Source of the DNA: Craterostigma plantagineum
Lineage: Eukaryota > Streptophyta > Magnoliopsida > Lamiales > Linderniaceae
DNA length: 64,000 nt
NCBI GenBank assembly: GCA_027422505.1
Contig: JAPQWV010000663.1
Location: forward strand, 1-64,000
Reading direction: 5' to 3'
Shown here: one piece after another, positions 44,807-56,613 of the stretch
Layout: each line of letters opens with the position of its first letter
How positions within the stretch are numbered: the stretch's first letter is position 1
The notes under the pieces: generated by a model
The model's input: the letters and a program-made list of their open reading frames with translations, nothing else
What the model was told of the DNA's origin: nothing
The model's database searches: none
Program-made: the position numbers and the translations under genes

Positions 44807-47800
44807 CAGTTACAGAATCAGGATTTATGACGTGGGGGGTCGAAAATAATTATATTAAATATCAATAAAATTTTGATTGTCACGATCATACATTTATCCA
44901 TAAAGGAAAGGCTAAACTACATTAGTTAAACGTCGTCTTCGGTAAAAGAAGTCTTCACGATCCCATATTCTGAAATCTTCGCAAAACTGTTTCATTTCCA
45001 ACACTTGCAAATGTTTCTTTTTCGACGTAAAACACCAACAAATCCGAGAGTAAGTCATCACCCATCTTATTACGTAAATCATGCTTGATAATTTTAATCG
45101 CAGAAAATGATCTTTCGACAGTAGCTGTTGCAACTGGCAAGACCAAAGCCAATTCTAGAAGTCGGTATACCAAATCATAGATAGTGTGATAGCCCATTAC
45201 AACCATCTTCTTTCCAAGTTCTCCAATATCCTGAAGTTCACTAAAAGCTTCATTCTCCTTCACATTCAAAATATATCGATCCAACTGTATTCCAAAACGA
45301 CATAAATCAATGTCCGTAAAATCTTCTGAATATAGCTTGCCAAGTTGTGGTAGCTTTTCACGATCAAAATTTCGAAATGAATCTCTAGGATCAAGGGATG
45401 AAATGCATAACAGCAAGTCTGTGTTGGCTTTAGTAAAATGATCGTCCATCTCATTGAAAAGTTGATCAACAACCTAAGATCATATGACGAAATTATTTAT
45501 TAAAATAATTATAAATACTGATAAACTAAAATATTGAAATAATAAATCAAATACCTGATAAAAATTATCAACGCGAAAACGATGAAGATATGTTTGTGCT
45601 TCATTATCAACTGTCCTCCGAACTCGCCCTGGAATTACATTTTCCATATTAGGTACATTTTCTCATTTTTGGAACAAAAAGTAACCACCTCCTTCAATAA
45701 CCAGTCAAACCCAATATCTCTGTATTTCTTCAAATCATCCTTCACATCTTGAATCAGTTGCACATCATTACCTATATTTTGATTCTTGAACTGCAGGGCT
45801 TGTGAAAAGTCATGTGTTCTTCCCAATAAATTGAGCATTAAATGAGCAATAAATGCAAATTCAAATATTTCCATTTTATTTGCCAAACTGAAAGTTGTTC
45901 CGGCTCTTAGAATTAGTGCCATCCCTAGACAAACGATAAGTACTTCCTTCAATGGATTCCATAACTCTAACAGTCTATGTATGTCTTAAAATGAGAACCC
46001 CAACCAGTATCACATGACCGTGCTAAACTTATTTCCTGATTTTTCCCTTTCCTGTCGAAATTTCACCTATCTCCACACGTCTAACATACTCATCATATTG
46101 TTTTTGCCTAATAGCATCTATTCTTTTACATGAAGCTCCAGTAATGTTGACGATCATACTAAGATAATTAAAAAAGTTTCTTACGCTTGCATTTTCTGTT
46201 GATGTAGCGACAACTACTAACTGTAGTTGATTAGCAAAGCAATGAATATAAAATGCGCACCTGTGTTTATCTAAAATCTTTTTTCTTCAGACCGTTAAGC
46301 TCACCGCGCATGTTGGATGCGTAGCCTTGGCCTCGTAGTTTGAACATTGTTAGTCCTAATTTCGCAAATAAATTCTCTATAGCACTTTTCAAAGATGATG
46401 CGGAAGTATCACTAACGTGCACCACTACAAGAAAGCGTTCGATCACTTCTCCTTGATCATTCACATACCTCAAAACTATTGGCATTTGTTCCTTTATATA
46501 ACTATCACGAGCCACGTCAATCAAAAGATAGAAGTACTTCTCTCTCATCTCATTCACGATTATGTTTCTTACCTCCGTAGCACAAGTTTAACAATTTCCT
46601 TTTGAACCTTAGGAGATGTCAACTTATGATTTCCAGGAACATTGCATTTCATCACCCTATTAACTTCCTCATTACGCTCAGAATACCATTTGATAAGTTC
46701 AAGAAAATTACCTCGATTCTTTGAACTTGTAGACTCATCATTTTCACGAAAAGCCAACCCTTGATTTACGAGAACTCGAATCACATCAACTACAGCTGTT
46801 AATCGAATTCGATAATCGATTTCGCTTTGTTTATTTTGTTGAGACAACATATAATCCAAATTGTTCCTTCGATTGTAGAATGACTCCAACTGAATTCTAG
46901 CATGATTGTATTTACTGTCATTAGTTCCTTCATGATCGCGAAACTTCTCTGATGCCTTTTTCCAATTTCTGAAACCATGCTCTGTAATATGTCATCCCCC
47001 TTTTTACTACCACTAGTTGGAAACAAATAACACCATAAACAATATGCAGCATCTTTCGAAGCACTATATTCAAGCCAACAAAATTGATTATACCATGCTT
47101 CCTGAAATTTTCTCATGCACCCACTAATATCTGTTCGAGGAAAATTTGTACCTCTTGGTTGACAAGTGCCTTTGGCAAAATATCTCCTCCCTTCTTCCTC
47201 TCGAATATTAACAGAATATTCGTTAATTGCTTACGTGACGCAGGATCACCAACAATTTCATCTTCACGGAATTCGATTTCTTCTCTTCCCCTTTTATAAC
47301 GGATTTCACTTGTATTCACATCTTGTAATGGTGAATCAATGCTTTGTTTAGATTTCTTCTGGAAAAAATTTTCAATCGAAACATTCCTGTAAAATAAAAC
47401 AATAAGTTAATCATGACAATGAATAAATTAATTTCTTAACACATATTCTTTTTTTAAAAAAGAGAGGAATAGAGAAATACTTCGATGCCATGTGTGGTGT
47501 GCCGTCTTCACTGAAGCAGTACACAATTGCAATCCTTTGTCGCCTCTCAGTACACAATTGCAATTCGCAATCCTTTGTCGTCTCCCAATTGATGTTTTCA
47601 GGTTTTTTTGTATATTCTTTTTGTATTATTAATTCAAGAGAAGCCCAAAGTCAAGTAAGCCCAAGACCCCAAACTTAGTTAATTTTATTATTGTAACTTG
47701 GCCCAAGATACAAGTCCAATTAGAGAATCCCCTAAAACTAGGGTTGCTTATCCCTTTCTTCTTCAACCTCACGACCTCTCTTCTTCAACCTCACGTTCAC

Positions 47801-47909
47801 GTACCTACATCCATTGGCCACCCTATCTACCATATATAGGATATACCCTTCTGACGCTGGCCACCGGGGGATCAGCCGACCCCTCTGACCCCCTGTGGTT
47901 CCGTCATTA
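44807..47909 (-). mobile_element. hAT transposon (ZMYM1-like), with 8-bp duplication
   Basis: A 3.1-kb element inside the LTR of Copia element 3. A perfect 8-bp target duplication, GAGCCCGT, lies at 44799-44806 and 47910-47917. Left end: CAGTTACAGAATC; reverse complement of right end: TAATGACGGAACC; the mismatches are mostly transitions, so they are decayed copies of one inverted repeat. The transposase is on the minus strand. 47400-47909, upstream of the coding part, includes a duplicated ACACAATTGCAAT...CTTTGTCG tract near 47520-47580. Confidence 0.88.
44955..47319 (-). pseudogene. hAT transposase, ZMYM1-like (TTF, DUF4371, dimerisation)
   Basis: Cut-and-paste transposase of the plant hAT clade annotated as zinc finger MYM-type protein 1-like. 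The order is normal. The N-terminal linker (47319-47113) has DPASRKQL and KGPCQ-type sequence. The TTF zinc finger is at 47116-46930: RKFQEAWYNQFCWLEYSASK, then DAAYCLWCYLF. DUF4371 is at 46889-46267: YFYLLIDVARDSYIKEQMPI, ERFLVVVHVSDTSASSLKSA and LRGQGYASNMRGELNGLK (the usual YDGASNM has lost two residues). The C-terminal dimerisation domain is at about 45130-45020: LPVATATVERSFSAIKIIK, LRNKMGDDLLSDLLV. Frame breaks near 47115, 46560, 46265, 45960 and 45630 make it non-functional. Confidence 0.87.
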
Positions 47910-48401
47910 GAGCCCGTGGTCGAGCCATGCCAAAGTGCGCAATGGGCGCTTTGAGGCACGCACGCCGCATCGGAGCGAGGAGCTTAAATTTATGCTCCGG
48001 CGGGCAGTGACGTGGCGGTGGCGATGACATGGCAGTCGAGGTGAAGATGTGGTGGCACTACGTAAGCGCTGATTGGGCAGCCCAGATGAGGTGGCATGAT
48101 CCATTGGATCAATGGGCCGTAGTGGGCTGATGGACTGGTACGGCCCAACACTAGGAAGTGTCGGTCGGCCCAACAGAAAGTGGCAGTAGCCACCTCGGGG
48201 TGTCGGTCGGAGAATCGGGCCGCCGTTGGTGGGACATGCCAGAGAATCAGGCTGTCGGACCGAGAATCCGGGCCTGTCGCGGGCTGCCAAATTGACCGAC
48301 AGTCCAATAGTTGCGAAATGTTGCAATCTAGTCTCTAGAAAATTACAGAAGTAGTCCAGTAAGTTTTGGAATTTGCGACTAAGCCCCTGCGGGAAGAAGT
48401 C

Positions 48402-48410
48402 TATAAATAG
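48402..48410 (+). promoter_or_regulatory. TATA box in Copia 3 5' LTR
   Basis: TATAAATAG, matched by TATAAATA at 52959-52966 in the 3' LTR; position fits the U3/R boundary. Confidence 0.6.
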
Positions 48411-49004
48411 ACCCAAAATGAGTTGGAAATTCATTCACTTTCAACCCATAAAATTGCATAACTCACTCCTATACTCCCTAAAATCCCGAAGCAAGAAAAG
48501 CTCGTGTTTTGAGTATGATTTGTTTGAAAAATTCGAATCGTTGTGCTGCGATTTCGAGTTTAGGAATCGTTGTATCTTGTGTACGATCACTGCTAACCGA
48601 AAGCACTGATATCGGGGCGATTTCGTCTTACGGACAGTGTGTCCAACACACGCCTCGACTGTGTCTACATCGTCCAAAGTAATGAATTTGATGGAGAATT
48701 TCAAACAGACTGTGGAACGAGCTGTTCATGATCATGTGCCTATTCGTAGTTGTTATTGCAGTGTTCATGTACTGGGCCCTCACGCACCGCATCTGTGTTT
48801 GAAGACTGTCAAAGTTTCATTCTAGAAACTTTCATTAGATCTGCTACAAAGGATCGCACGACAATCACTGCAGAAGATAACACTCCCTCTTCTGACTATC
48901 TATCGTCGAAGTTTTGTTTACTGCCGAACTTTCATTTGCCACTGACCAGACGCAACCGAAAAACAACTATCGTAAGACAAAATTTATTGTTCGTGATCTG
49001 ATCG

Positions 49005-49412
49005 ATGGCAACCAACGCAGCAACGATCCTTGCCAGCAGCCACGTCGAACGTCCTGCCAAGTTCAACGGGAATGAGTTCAAACGCTGGCAGCAGAAGATG
49101 ATGTTCTACCTAACGACTCTCCACCTCGTTCGATTCCTGAAGGAAACTGCCCCTACGGTGACAGAAGTCGCCCCACCAGCTGAGGGTGAAAACCCCGACG
49201 ATGCATTTTATGTTGCTCGTGTCGCTCAATCTGAGCAAGAAAAGGCTGCATTAGACCCATGGAATCATAGTCATTTCATGTGCCGCAATTACATTCTGAA
49301 CGCCCTTGACGAGAGGAGGAGAATACGTGGCACCGTTTATGGAATTTTGCCGAGAACATGGTATTATTCATCAGACGACGACACCATATTCACCTCAATC
49401 AAATGGCATTGA
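49005..49412 (+). pseudogene. Copia element 3 gag, N-terminal part
   Basis: The ATG at 49005 opens MATNAATILASSHVERPAKF, then NGNEFKRWQQKMMFYLTTLH and HSHFMCRNYILNALDERRR, the start of a plant Copia Gag. From about 49320 the frame runs straight into integrase-like residues (HHYSSDDDTIFTSIKWH-like order), so the rest of Gag, the zinc knuckle, protease and the first half of integrase are deleted. The start follows the LTR by 40 bp. Confidence 0.78.
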
Positions 49413-51330
49413 TGCTAATTAGTTCAGGGCTACCCCAGAATTTATGGGGGGAAGCCCTACTGTCATCAAACCGTATTCTAAATATATTGCCACACAAGAA
49501 ACAGGATAAAACACCGTACGAATAGTGGAAAAGTAGACAACCTTCCTATATATCTGAAAGTGTTGGGGTGCCTAGCAAAGGTCGAAGTAATTAAACCAAA
49601 ACAGGTCAAGATCGGACCGAAAATGGTTGATTGTATTTTCATTGGTTATGCGGAAAATAGTAACGCATATAGATTTTTGGTGCATAAGACAGAAATTCCA
49701 GACATGAATGCTGGGATGACTATTGAATCAAGAAATGCTGTTTTCTTTGAGAACATCTTTCCAATGAAGGAAAGAAATGAAATAAGTTGTAAGAGAACTT
49801 ATGAAGCCGCTGAAGTTTCGCCTCCAGAAGTTGAGGAACCACGGCAAAGTAAACGTAAGAAAGTGGCCAAGGGCCTGATTTCCTAACATATATGCTAGAC
49901 GATGAACCTAGGACAATGCAAGAAGCTCTGTCAACTTCAGAAGCTCCATTCTGGAAAGAAGCTGTAAACAACAAAATTGAGTCCATAATGCAGAACCACA
50001 CTTGGGAGTTGGTAGATCTCCCAAAAGGGTGTAAAGCTTTAGGACGCAAATGAGTCCTTAAAAGGAAATATAAAACTGATTGATCAATTGAGAAATATAA
50101 GGCTCGTTTAGTAGCCAAGGGATAGTCCCAAAAGGAAAGATATGATTTCTTCGATACCTATTCACCCGTAACGAGAACTACATCAATATGGGTTCTATTT
50201 GCTATTGCAGCATTGTATGACCTCGAGGTACACCAAGTTGATGTAAAAACAGCATTCTTAAACGGATATCTCGAAGAAGAAATCTACATGCATCAACCTG
50301 AAGGGTTTGTAATACCTGGGCAAGAAATCTACATGCATCAGCATTCTTTCGTGAAGTCGCTTTACGGGCTTAAACAAGCACCAAAACAATGGCACCAAAA
50401 ATTCGATATGACTATGATATCGAATGGGTACAAAATCAATGAGTGTGACAAATGTGTATACATTAAGGGCACACACCATGAATTGGTGATTGTTTGTCTT
50501 TATGTAGACGCCATGTTAATCACATGAAGCAATCAGAAAATGATTGTAAGATTATGCTGAAAAATCATTTCAGTATAAAGGAAATGGGTTTGGCTAAAGT
50601 CATACTAGGGATAAACGTCTCTAAGACGTCCGAAGGAATTGTGCTTACACAATCTCATTACGTTGAGAACAAGTTAAAGAAACTTAATGCCTTCGATGAT
50701 GCTCCGGCTAAAAACAGAGGAGAACTCATATCACAGCATGAATATGCTCGAGTAATTGGCAGTCTAAATGTACCTATCAAACTGCACTCGACCTAATTAT
50801 AGCATATTCAATTAGTAAACGCAGCAGGCTTACGAGTAATCATGGGAGTAATCATTGGATAGCCTTGAGAAGGGTGCTCAGATATCTGAAGCACACTGCT
50901 AATCATAGCATACTATACACGAGATATCCAGCAGTTCTTGAAGGATACTGCGATGCCAACTGGATATCTGACAGCAAAGACTCCAAGTCCACGAGTGGTT
51001 ATGTATTTAGCATCGATGGTGGAGCAATCTCTTGGAAATCCTCCAAGAAAACGTGCATAGCTCAATCTACGATGGAATCAGAGTTTATTGCACTAGATAA
51101 AGCCTATGAAGAAGCAGAATGGGTTCGAAATTTTTTGGAGGACATTCCTTGTTTGAATAAGCATGTACAGCCCATTATGATACATTGCGATAGTATGGCC
51201 GCTATTGGTAGGGCAGTATGTATAATGGTAAGTCTCGACATATACGTCGAAGACATAATACCATACGACAGCTGATCTAGTGGAATAATCGCTATTGACT
51301 ATGTGAAGTCTAAAGAGAACAGCAAATCCT
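49412..51330 (+). pseudogene. Copia element 3 integrase end, RT and RNase H
   Basis: The integrase resumes with LISSGLPQNLWGEALLSSNR and CLAKVEVIKPKQVKIGPKMV, then [56 protein letters not shown]; the catalytic motif reads LYVDAMLI where LYVDDMLI is normal, so one catalytic Asp is lost. A 17-bp duplication of GAAATCTACATGCATCA (50280 and 50326) is followed by loss of several usual residues. RNase [39 protein letters not shown] and [20 protein letters not shown]. Stops occur at about 49505, 49885 and 50050, with frame changes elsewhere. Non-functional. Confidence 0.85.
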
Positions 51331-51955
51331 TTGACGAAAGGCGTTGCTAGAGATCAGCATTATGTCGCAGTAAGGGGAATGGAGCTTGAAAACCACACAC
51401 CCAAGAACGATCTCGGTGGTAACTCAACCATGATGAGTGTAGATCCCACAAACTTGGTTCAATGAAACAACTAAGCTGAGTGAAGTTCAGTAGTTCACTT
51501 GGAATTTTCCAAGAAGCTCATTCTCATAAGCTACCCAAGTACCCGACGACGTGTGGTAAAGGTATAAACAATGTTGCTTTTAATGATGGCTATACCTGAT
51601 GGTGGAGTATTTCGGGATACTCTAGGATTAAGTCCTAAGAGTCGATTACCTATATAAGTGAGAACTGAGGCCACTACAATGTAACACTTATGAATCCAAG
51701 ATATGGTCCAAGGCCGAAATGGACACAACGTGAGAATCGAAAGAAATTAGATTCGTCATTGTGTGTATGCAGTTGTCTTAATTTACATAAAGATGTCAGT
51801 TCAAGACATCATGTTCACTAAACAGCGAGTAAATTCAACTGCGTTTCACTAGGGAAGGTTTAAAACTACAAGCTACCTATCTCGATGCGGTGACGGGTCA
51901 TCGAGTTTTTCTTGCAAGAGTCAGCATGCATAGCATTTGCACTAATTTTCATTCA
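51331..51955 (+). other. Copia 3 3' untranslated region
   Basis: Non-coding sequence between the RNase H end and the polypurine tract. Short open frames only; nothing else recognised. Confidence 0.6.
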
Positions 51956-51965
51956 TGTGGGGGAT
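51956..51965 (+). other. Polypurine tract of Copia element 3
   Basis: TGTGGGGGAT directly precedes the LTR start TGTTGG. Confidence 0.8.
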
Positions 51966-53520
51966 TGTTGGTTTTTTGAGCCAAATGGGCTTTGGGCCCA
52001 AATAGGGTAATTAACCCGTTAATAAATTCAGTTCCGTTTTAATTAAATCGGGAAGCCATCGGATGTCGAAACGAAAAATCGTTGAAAGATTACGAATCAA
52101 TGTTTCACGAGGAACCTAACGAATATTAATACGCTCAAAACCGATATCGGCTGAATGAGAAATAAATGCCGAAGTTGACCCAATAACCATTAAAATGGTT
52201 GATAGTGTAAGTGGGGAATTAAGTGTCCCACATTGGTTAGACACTAAGAAAATCTTCACCATATACATAGAAACCCATGTGGGTTAATCAAAAGGGATTG
52301 CCAAGTGTATGAGCTTAAATGGGCTTGTAAGCTTAAAGTGGGTTTAAGTGGGCTTGAGAAACTTGTGTGAGTTTTGGCCCAAATAATAGCTCGGGTGCGA
52401 GTCGGTGCCTCCCACTGACAAGCACCGAGCACTGAGCCCGTGCCCGTGCCCGAGCCCGAGCCTGTGGCTGAGCCGTGCCAAAGTGCACAATGGGCGCTTT
52501 GAGGAGCGCACTTTGCACGCCGCACGCCGCATCGGAGCTAGGAGCATTGACGAGCTTAAATTTATGCTCCGGCGGGCAGTGATGTGGCGGTGGTATTGAC
52601 ATGGCAGTCGAGGTAAAGATGAGGTGGCGCTGCGTAAGTGCTAATTGGGCAGCCTATGAAGTGGCATGACCCATGGATCAATGTGTCGTAGTGGGCTGTT
52701 GGACTGGTGCGGCCCAACACTAGGAAGTGTCGGTCGGCCCAACAGAAGGAGTCGGTAGCCGCCTCGGGCTGTCGGTCGGAGAATCGGGCCGTCGCCGATG
52801 GGACATGCCGGAGAATCGGGCTGTCGGCCCGAGAATCCTGGCCGTCAAATTGACTGACAGTCCAATAGTTGCAAAATGTTGCAATCTAGTCCCTAGAAAA
52901 TTACAGAAGCAGTCCAGTAAGTTTTGGAATTTGCGACTAAGTCCTGCGGGAAAAAGTCTATAAATAAACCCCAAATGAGTTGGAAATTTCATTCACATTC
53001 AACCCATAAAATTGCATAACTCACTCCTATACTCCTTAAAATCCCGAAGCAAGAAAAGCTCGTGTTTTGAGTACGATTCGTTTGAAAAGTTCGAATCATT
53101 GTGCTGCGATTTCGAGTTTAGAAGTCGTTGTATCTTAGGGACGATCGCTGCTAACCGAAAGCACTGATATCGGGCAATTTCGCCTTACGGACAGTGTGTC
53201 CAACACACGCCTCGACTATGTCTACGTCATCCAAAGTAATGGATCCGATGGAGAATTTCAACAGAATGTGGAACGAGTTGTTCATCCTCATGTGCTACTC
53301 GTAGTTGTTCTCGCAGTGTTCTTGTACTGGGCCCTCACGCACTGCATCTGCGTTTGAAGACTGTCAAAGTTTCATTATAGAATCTTTCATCAGATCTACT
53401 ACAGAGGATCGCACGACAATCACTGCAGAAGATAACACTCATCTTCTGACTATCTACCGTCGAAGTTCTGTCTACTGCCGAATTTTCATTTGCCACCGAC
53501 CAGATGCAATCGAAGAAACA
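51966..53520 (+). repeat. 3' LTR of Copia element 3
   Basis: About 1555 bp, TGTTGG...GAAACA. It is the intact reference for the split 5' LTR. In the region of the hAT insertion it shows a longer GC-rich tract (52400-52460, runs of CCCGTGCCCGTGCCCGAG). A TATA box is at 52959-52966. Differences from the 5' LTR are clearly more numerous than between the LTRs of Copia element 2, so this element is older. 53521-53668 holds nothing recognisable. Confidence 0.85.
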
Positions 53521-53668
53521 ACAATAATTTCGTGGGGGAGATGGGGCAGAAAATTATCTCCACTTATTAGGGTTCGAACTGGTAAAGAAATGAGCACAAC
53601 TTGTTTACGTGGTGATTCTTTTGATGAATTCTACTCCCGGCCAACGATTAAATTCATTTATTGATGAT

Positions 53669-54695
53669 TGATATGGGGCTCTCCCAATCAACGAAATTTA
53701 TATGTATGGAGAAGGGAAATTTTTAGCCGAAGAAATGGTATTATAAAGTTAAAAATGTGCATAAGGTGCTTATTTACAAAGCAACTGAAACGGGTGTGTT
53801 TGGACCGTATTTGGAACGTTAGGGACCTGTTTGGGACGTTGGGGATCTGTTTGGGACATATGGGGACCTGTTTGGGATGTTGGGGGACCTGTCTAGGATG
53901 TAGGGGACCTATTTGGGACGTTGTGAATCTGCTAGGACGTGTTTGGAACGTGGTAGACCTGTTTGAACGTGTTTGGATGTTGGGGACGTGCTGAGGATGT
54001 AAACGAAATAACACAAGGATTACGTGGTTCGGATCTTTGCAGATCCTACGTCCACGAGCGCTCTAAAACTATTTTCACTATACTTTGATGAATTACACAC
54101 TCAGACTGCTGTTTCATCTGTTGAAACGTGAATGAATGGTGAAAATGATGAATTCCCCCTTTTTATAGGGGGCTCTTGGACATTGCCTGAAGGTACGTCC
54201 CTAGCTCTTGGATATTGCTCGAAGGTAGGTCCCTGGAATCCTGGAGATAGGACGTATTCCATCACGTCGGGGAGCTGCAAGCAATCTGGCCTGCGTCACG
54301 TCCCCGAATTCCTGGTGATAGGGCCCTTTGTGTACACTGTAGGCTGTCTGTCAGCTTTGTACAGTCTACAGTTCTTTCGGTGAACAGTGGTCGGCTGACA
54401 GCTTTTTGCAGGGGAGCTGCCCTCTCTTGATCGGACACGTGGCACCTTCATTAGATTCTCTTTTTATCTTCATTAGTAGCGTGTTAGAGAAGCTTCGTTC
54501 GTCCTCGAGAGCTAGGTCCTGAGTACCTGTTGTTAGCTCCCTAAAGTCTGTCGGAGGTCCCCAGAACCCTTATTTCCTATTGTTAGCTCCCTAAAGTCTG
54601 TCGGAGGTCCCCAGAAGGCTTTCAAAGGTCCCTAAAAGGCTTTTTTATCTCTCTATTTTCCCAAAACTCTAATTTCTATCAAGTCCTAATTATCG
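53669..54695 (+). repeat. Left LTR of the non-coding element
   Basis: It contains a 20-bp minisatellite (53807-54000), a TATA-like box framed by C and G runs (CCCCCTTTTTATAGGGGG, 54155-54172), and two copies of a CTCCCTAAAGTCTGTCGGAG tract (54537-54615). The end point is inferred from comparison with the right LTR. Confidence 0.75.
53807..54000 (+). repeat. 20-bp minisatellite in left LTR
   Basis: About nine degenerate units of GGGGACCTGTTTGGGACGTT. The same array is at 56753-56925 in the right LTR with a slightly different copy arrangement. Open frames here (CLGCWGTCLGC and similar) are artefacts of the repeat. Confidence 0.85.
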
Positions 54696-55019
54696 GGCTC
54701 CTTGTTGGAGGCCTAAAATTCGAAGTAACGGAGCTCCTTTGTCCTTGGTTAATGATAAGGTCCCTGGCTCCAGGTCTACAGAGGCTCGGACCTTCGACTG
54801 CTCAAGTGAACAATTTTGGGCTTTGTTGGAAATTGGAATTCCTCTGCCCTGTAGCTCCTATAGGGATGTGAGCGTTAAATGGAGCTGGCCCCTGTTTAGA
54901 GGAGGTGGGGGTTGTCTGCCTTTAGCCGGCACAGATCCCCCAGGCCCCTTTTTGGCTGCCTTCAGACCTTGGTTGAGGCTATGCCAACGGACCTCCCTAG
55001 ACGTCATACGAGGATGGGT

Positions 55020-55805
55020 CCTTCTATTTGGTCCTTCAAATGGTAGAAGTTGTTAGCGTGATGTATGTACTTATAATAATATTGGTAAATTAAATAAAAA
55101 TGAGATTTAGAGGGCCCTGCAGTTCCGGCTAAGAGCCATTTTCATCACGGGATGCCTCCCGGCTGGCCAGGATCTCCTCCATGTTGTTGCAGGATAGTAT
55201 GAGGTTCTGCAGGATCCTAAGAAGATATCCCAATAGCTCCCTATCCTGAGGTTGAGGTGGCTTTCCATGGGCGCGTCTCTCGCCTATTTCTTCCTGGCAT
55301 AACAGTTTATGGAATTCTGAGGGAGCTCTTGGGACAACGACACAGTGACCTCCCATCATGGAGGCCGTTGGTTGGTACACTCATTTTTTACGGAGAAAAT
55401 GGTGCTGGGTGCCCCCAGGGCAGCAATGTTGGACCTACTGATGTTGTGTGGAGCTCCTCGTCCTCCCTTTGTCGATGAAAGGTTATGAACCGCCGGTCCT
55501 TAGCATCTTAGATCTCTCATACCAGTATGGAGCTCCTATGAGAGATCCAGTGGGCCTTCTTGTGCTCAGATGGAGCTAGTTTGGAGGTCCCCGAAATCAA
55601 ACCTCCGTATGCGACCGAGGCGCGGACCTTCGCTACTGCGTCTAGCTTGGGTGTTCTGTCAGGATAAGCGTCTCGATCACGTCCTTCAAACGATAACAAT
55701 TGTTTGTGCGGTGCACGTTTATTATTACAATAATAATATGTAATAGAGAATGAGATTTTGGAGGGTCTGAGGTCCCGGCTAAGAGCCTTATCGACACGGG
55801 ACGTC
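55020..55805 (+). repeat. Internal duplication in the non-coding element
   Basis: The tract 55020-55150 (TCCTTCAAATGGTAGAAGTT ... CCGGCTAAGAGCC, ACGGGA) recurs at 55680-55805 in diverged form, so the interior contains a direct duplication with a period of about 655 bp. An upstream CTCGGACCTTCGACTGC tract (54785) also recurs at 55620. Confidence 0.6.
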
Positions 55806-55879
55806 TTCCGCAGATCTTCATGTGCCCGCTTGGAATTTGGCTTTTATCTCCCACTGATCTTCAGCCGTTGGCGCGGAGC

Positions 55880-56355
55880 TGTCTTTTAGGTCCCGCAGAC
55901 TTCGCGTTCCAGTGCGGAGCTTGGCTTGTATCTCCTGCGGATCTTCAGATGTCAGCGTGGAGATGTCTTATAGGTCCTACGGACCTCGTGCCAGCGCAGA
56001 GCTGGGGAGATCCCGAATGTGGAGCTTCAGGTCTTCTTGCCAGTGCAAAGCTGGGCTCTTAGGTCCCGAAGGTGGAGCTTCGGGTCTTCTTCCAGCACGG
56101 TGCTGGGATTTTAAGTCCCAAAGGGGGAGCTTCGGGTCTTCATGCCAGCAAGGAGCTGGGCTCTTTGGTCCCGAAAGGGAGATTCGGGTCTTCATGCCTG
56201 CACGGAGCTGGGCTCTTAGTTCCAAACGGGGAGCTTCGGGTCTTCTTGCCAGCACGGAGCTGGGCTTTTAGGTCCCGAAGGGGGAGCTTCGGGTCTTCTT
56301 GCCAGCGCGGAGCCGTATTTTTAAGTCCCAGAGGGGGAGCTTCAAGTCTTCATCC
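55880..56355 (+). repeat. 53-bp minisatellite with internal dyad
   Basis: About nine units, becoming more regular to the right. The unit starts AGCACGGAGCTGGGCTTTTA, then GGTCCCGAAGGGGGAGCTTC, then GGGTCTTCTTGCC (53 bp). Each unit holds the dyad CCCGAAG...CTTCGGG, a potential hairpin. Because 53 is not a multiple of 3, all three frames stay open over parts of it, producing spurious open frames. Confidence 0.9.
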
Positions 56356-56613
56356 TTTCCTCCTCTCGGTCAAGGTGGTGCACATGGCATTACGTCTCAG
56401 GAGCTTCAGTTGCGCTTCGACAGCTCCTGCGGGTTGTAACTCCAAATACTTCGACATAGAGGGTCTTCCTCCCTCAATTTTATTGCATTTTTTGTCTCGT
56501 CCCAGTAGAAATAAAGAGAAGAAAAGATAAATACAAAAGCTACGCACAACTTCGCACAACATAGGCAAAATTACTCACGTCTTCAACTCGGAGTTTCCCA
56601 CGACGACGCGATT

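Larger units (their letters stand above)
44391..48965 (+). repeat. 5' LTR of Copia element 3, split by an hAT
   Basis: Two parts (44391-44806 and 47910-48965) match the 3' LTR at 51966-53520. The first 53 bp or so of the LTR (TGTTGGTTTTTTGAGCC onwards) are missing at the junction with Copia element 2. A TATA box is at 48402-48410 (TATAAATAG). The part from 48120 to 48300 is GC-rich, with repeated GTCGGTCGG and GAGAATC(C/G)GG words. The LTR ends GAAAAACA at 48965; a standard primer site is not evident after it. Confidence 0.8.

Noticed and set aside
47907..48434. 175-codon minus-strand frame rich in Arg/Pro/His
   Set aside because: It falls within the GC-rich part of the Copia 3 LTR, and no domain or similarity is recognisable.
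53668..53994. Cys/Gly/Leu-rich 108-codon frame
   Set aside because: It is the translation of the 20-bp minisatellite; the frame on the other strand is equally open.
55912..56530. Overlapping frames of 92-152 codons in three phases
   Set aside because: They are by-products of the 53-bp tandem repeat, which keeps several frames open.
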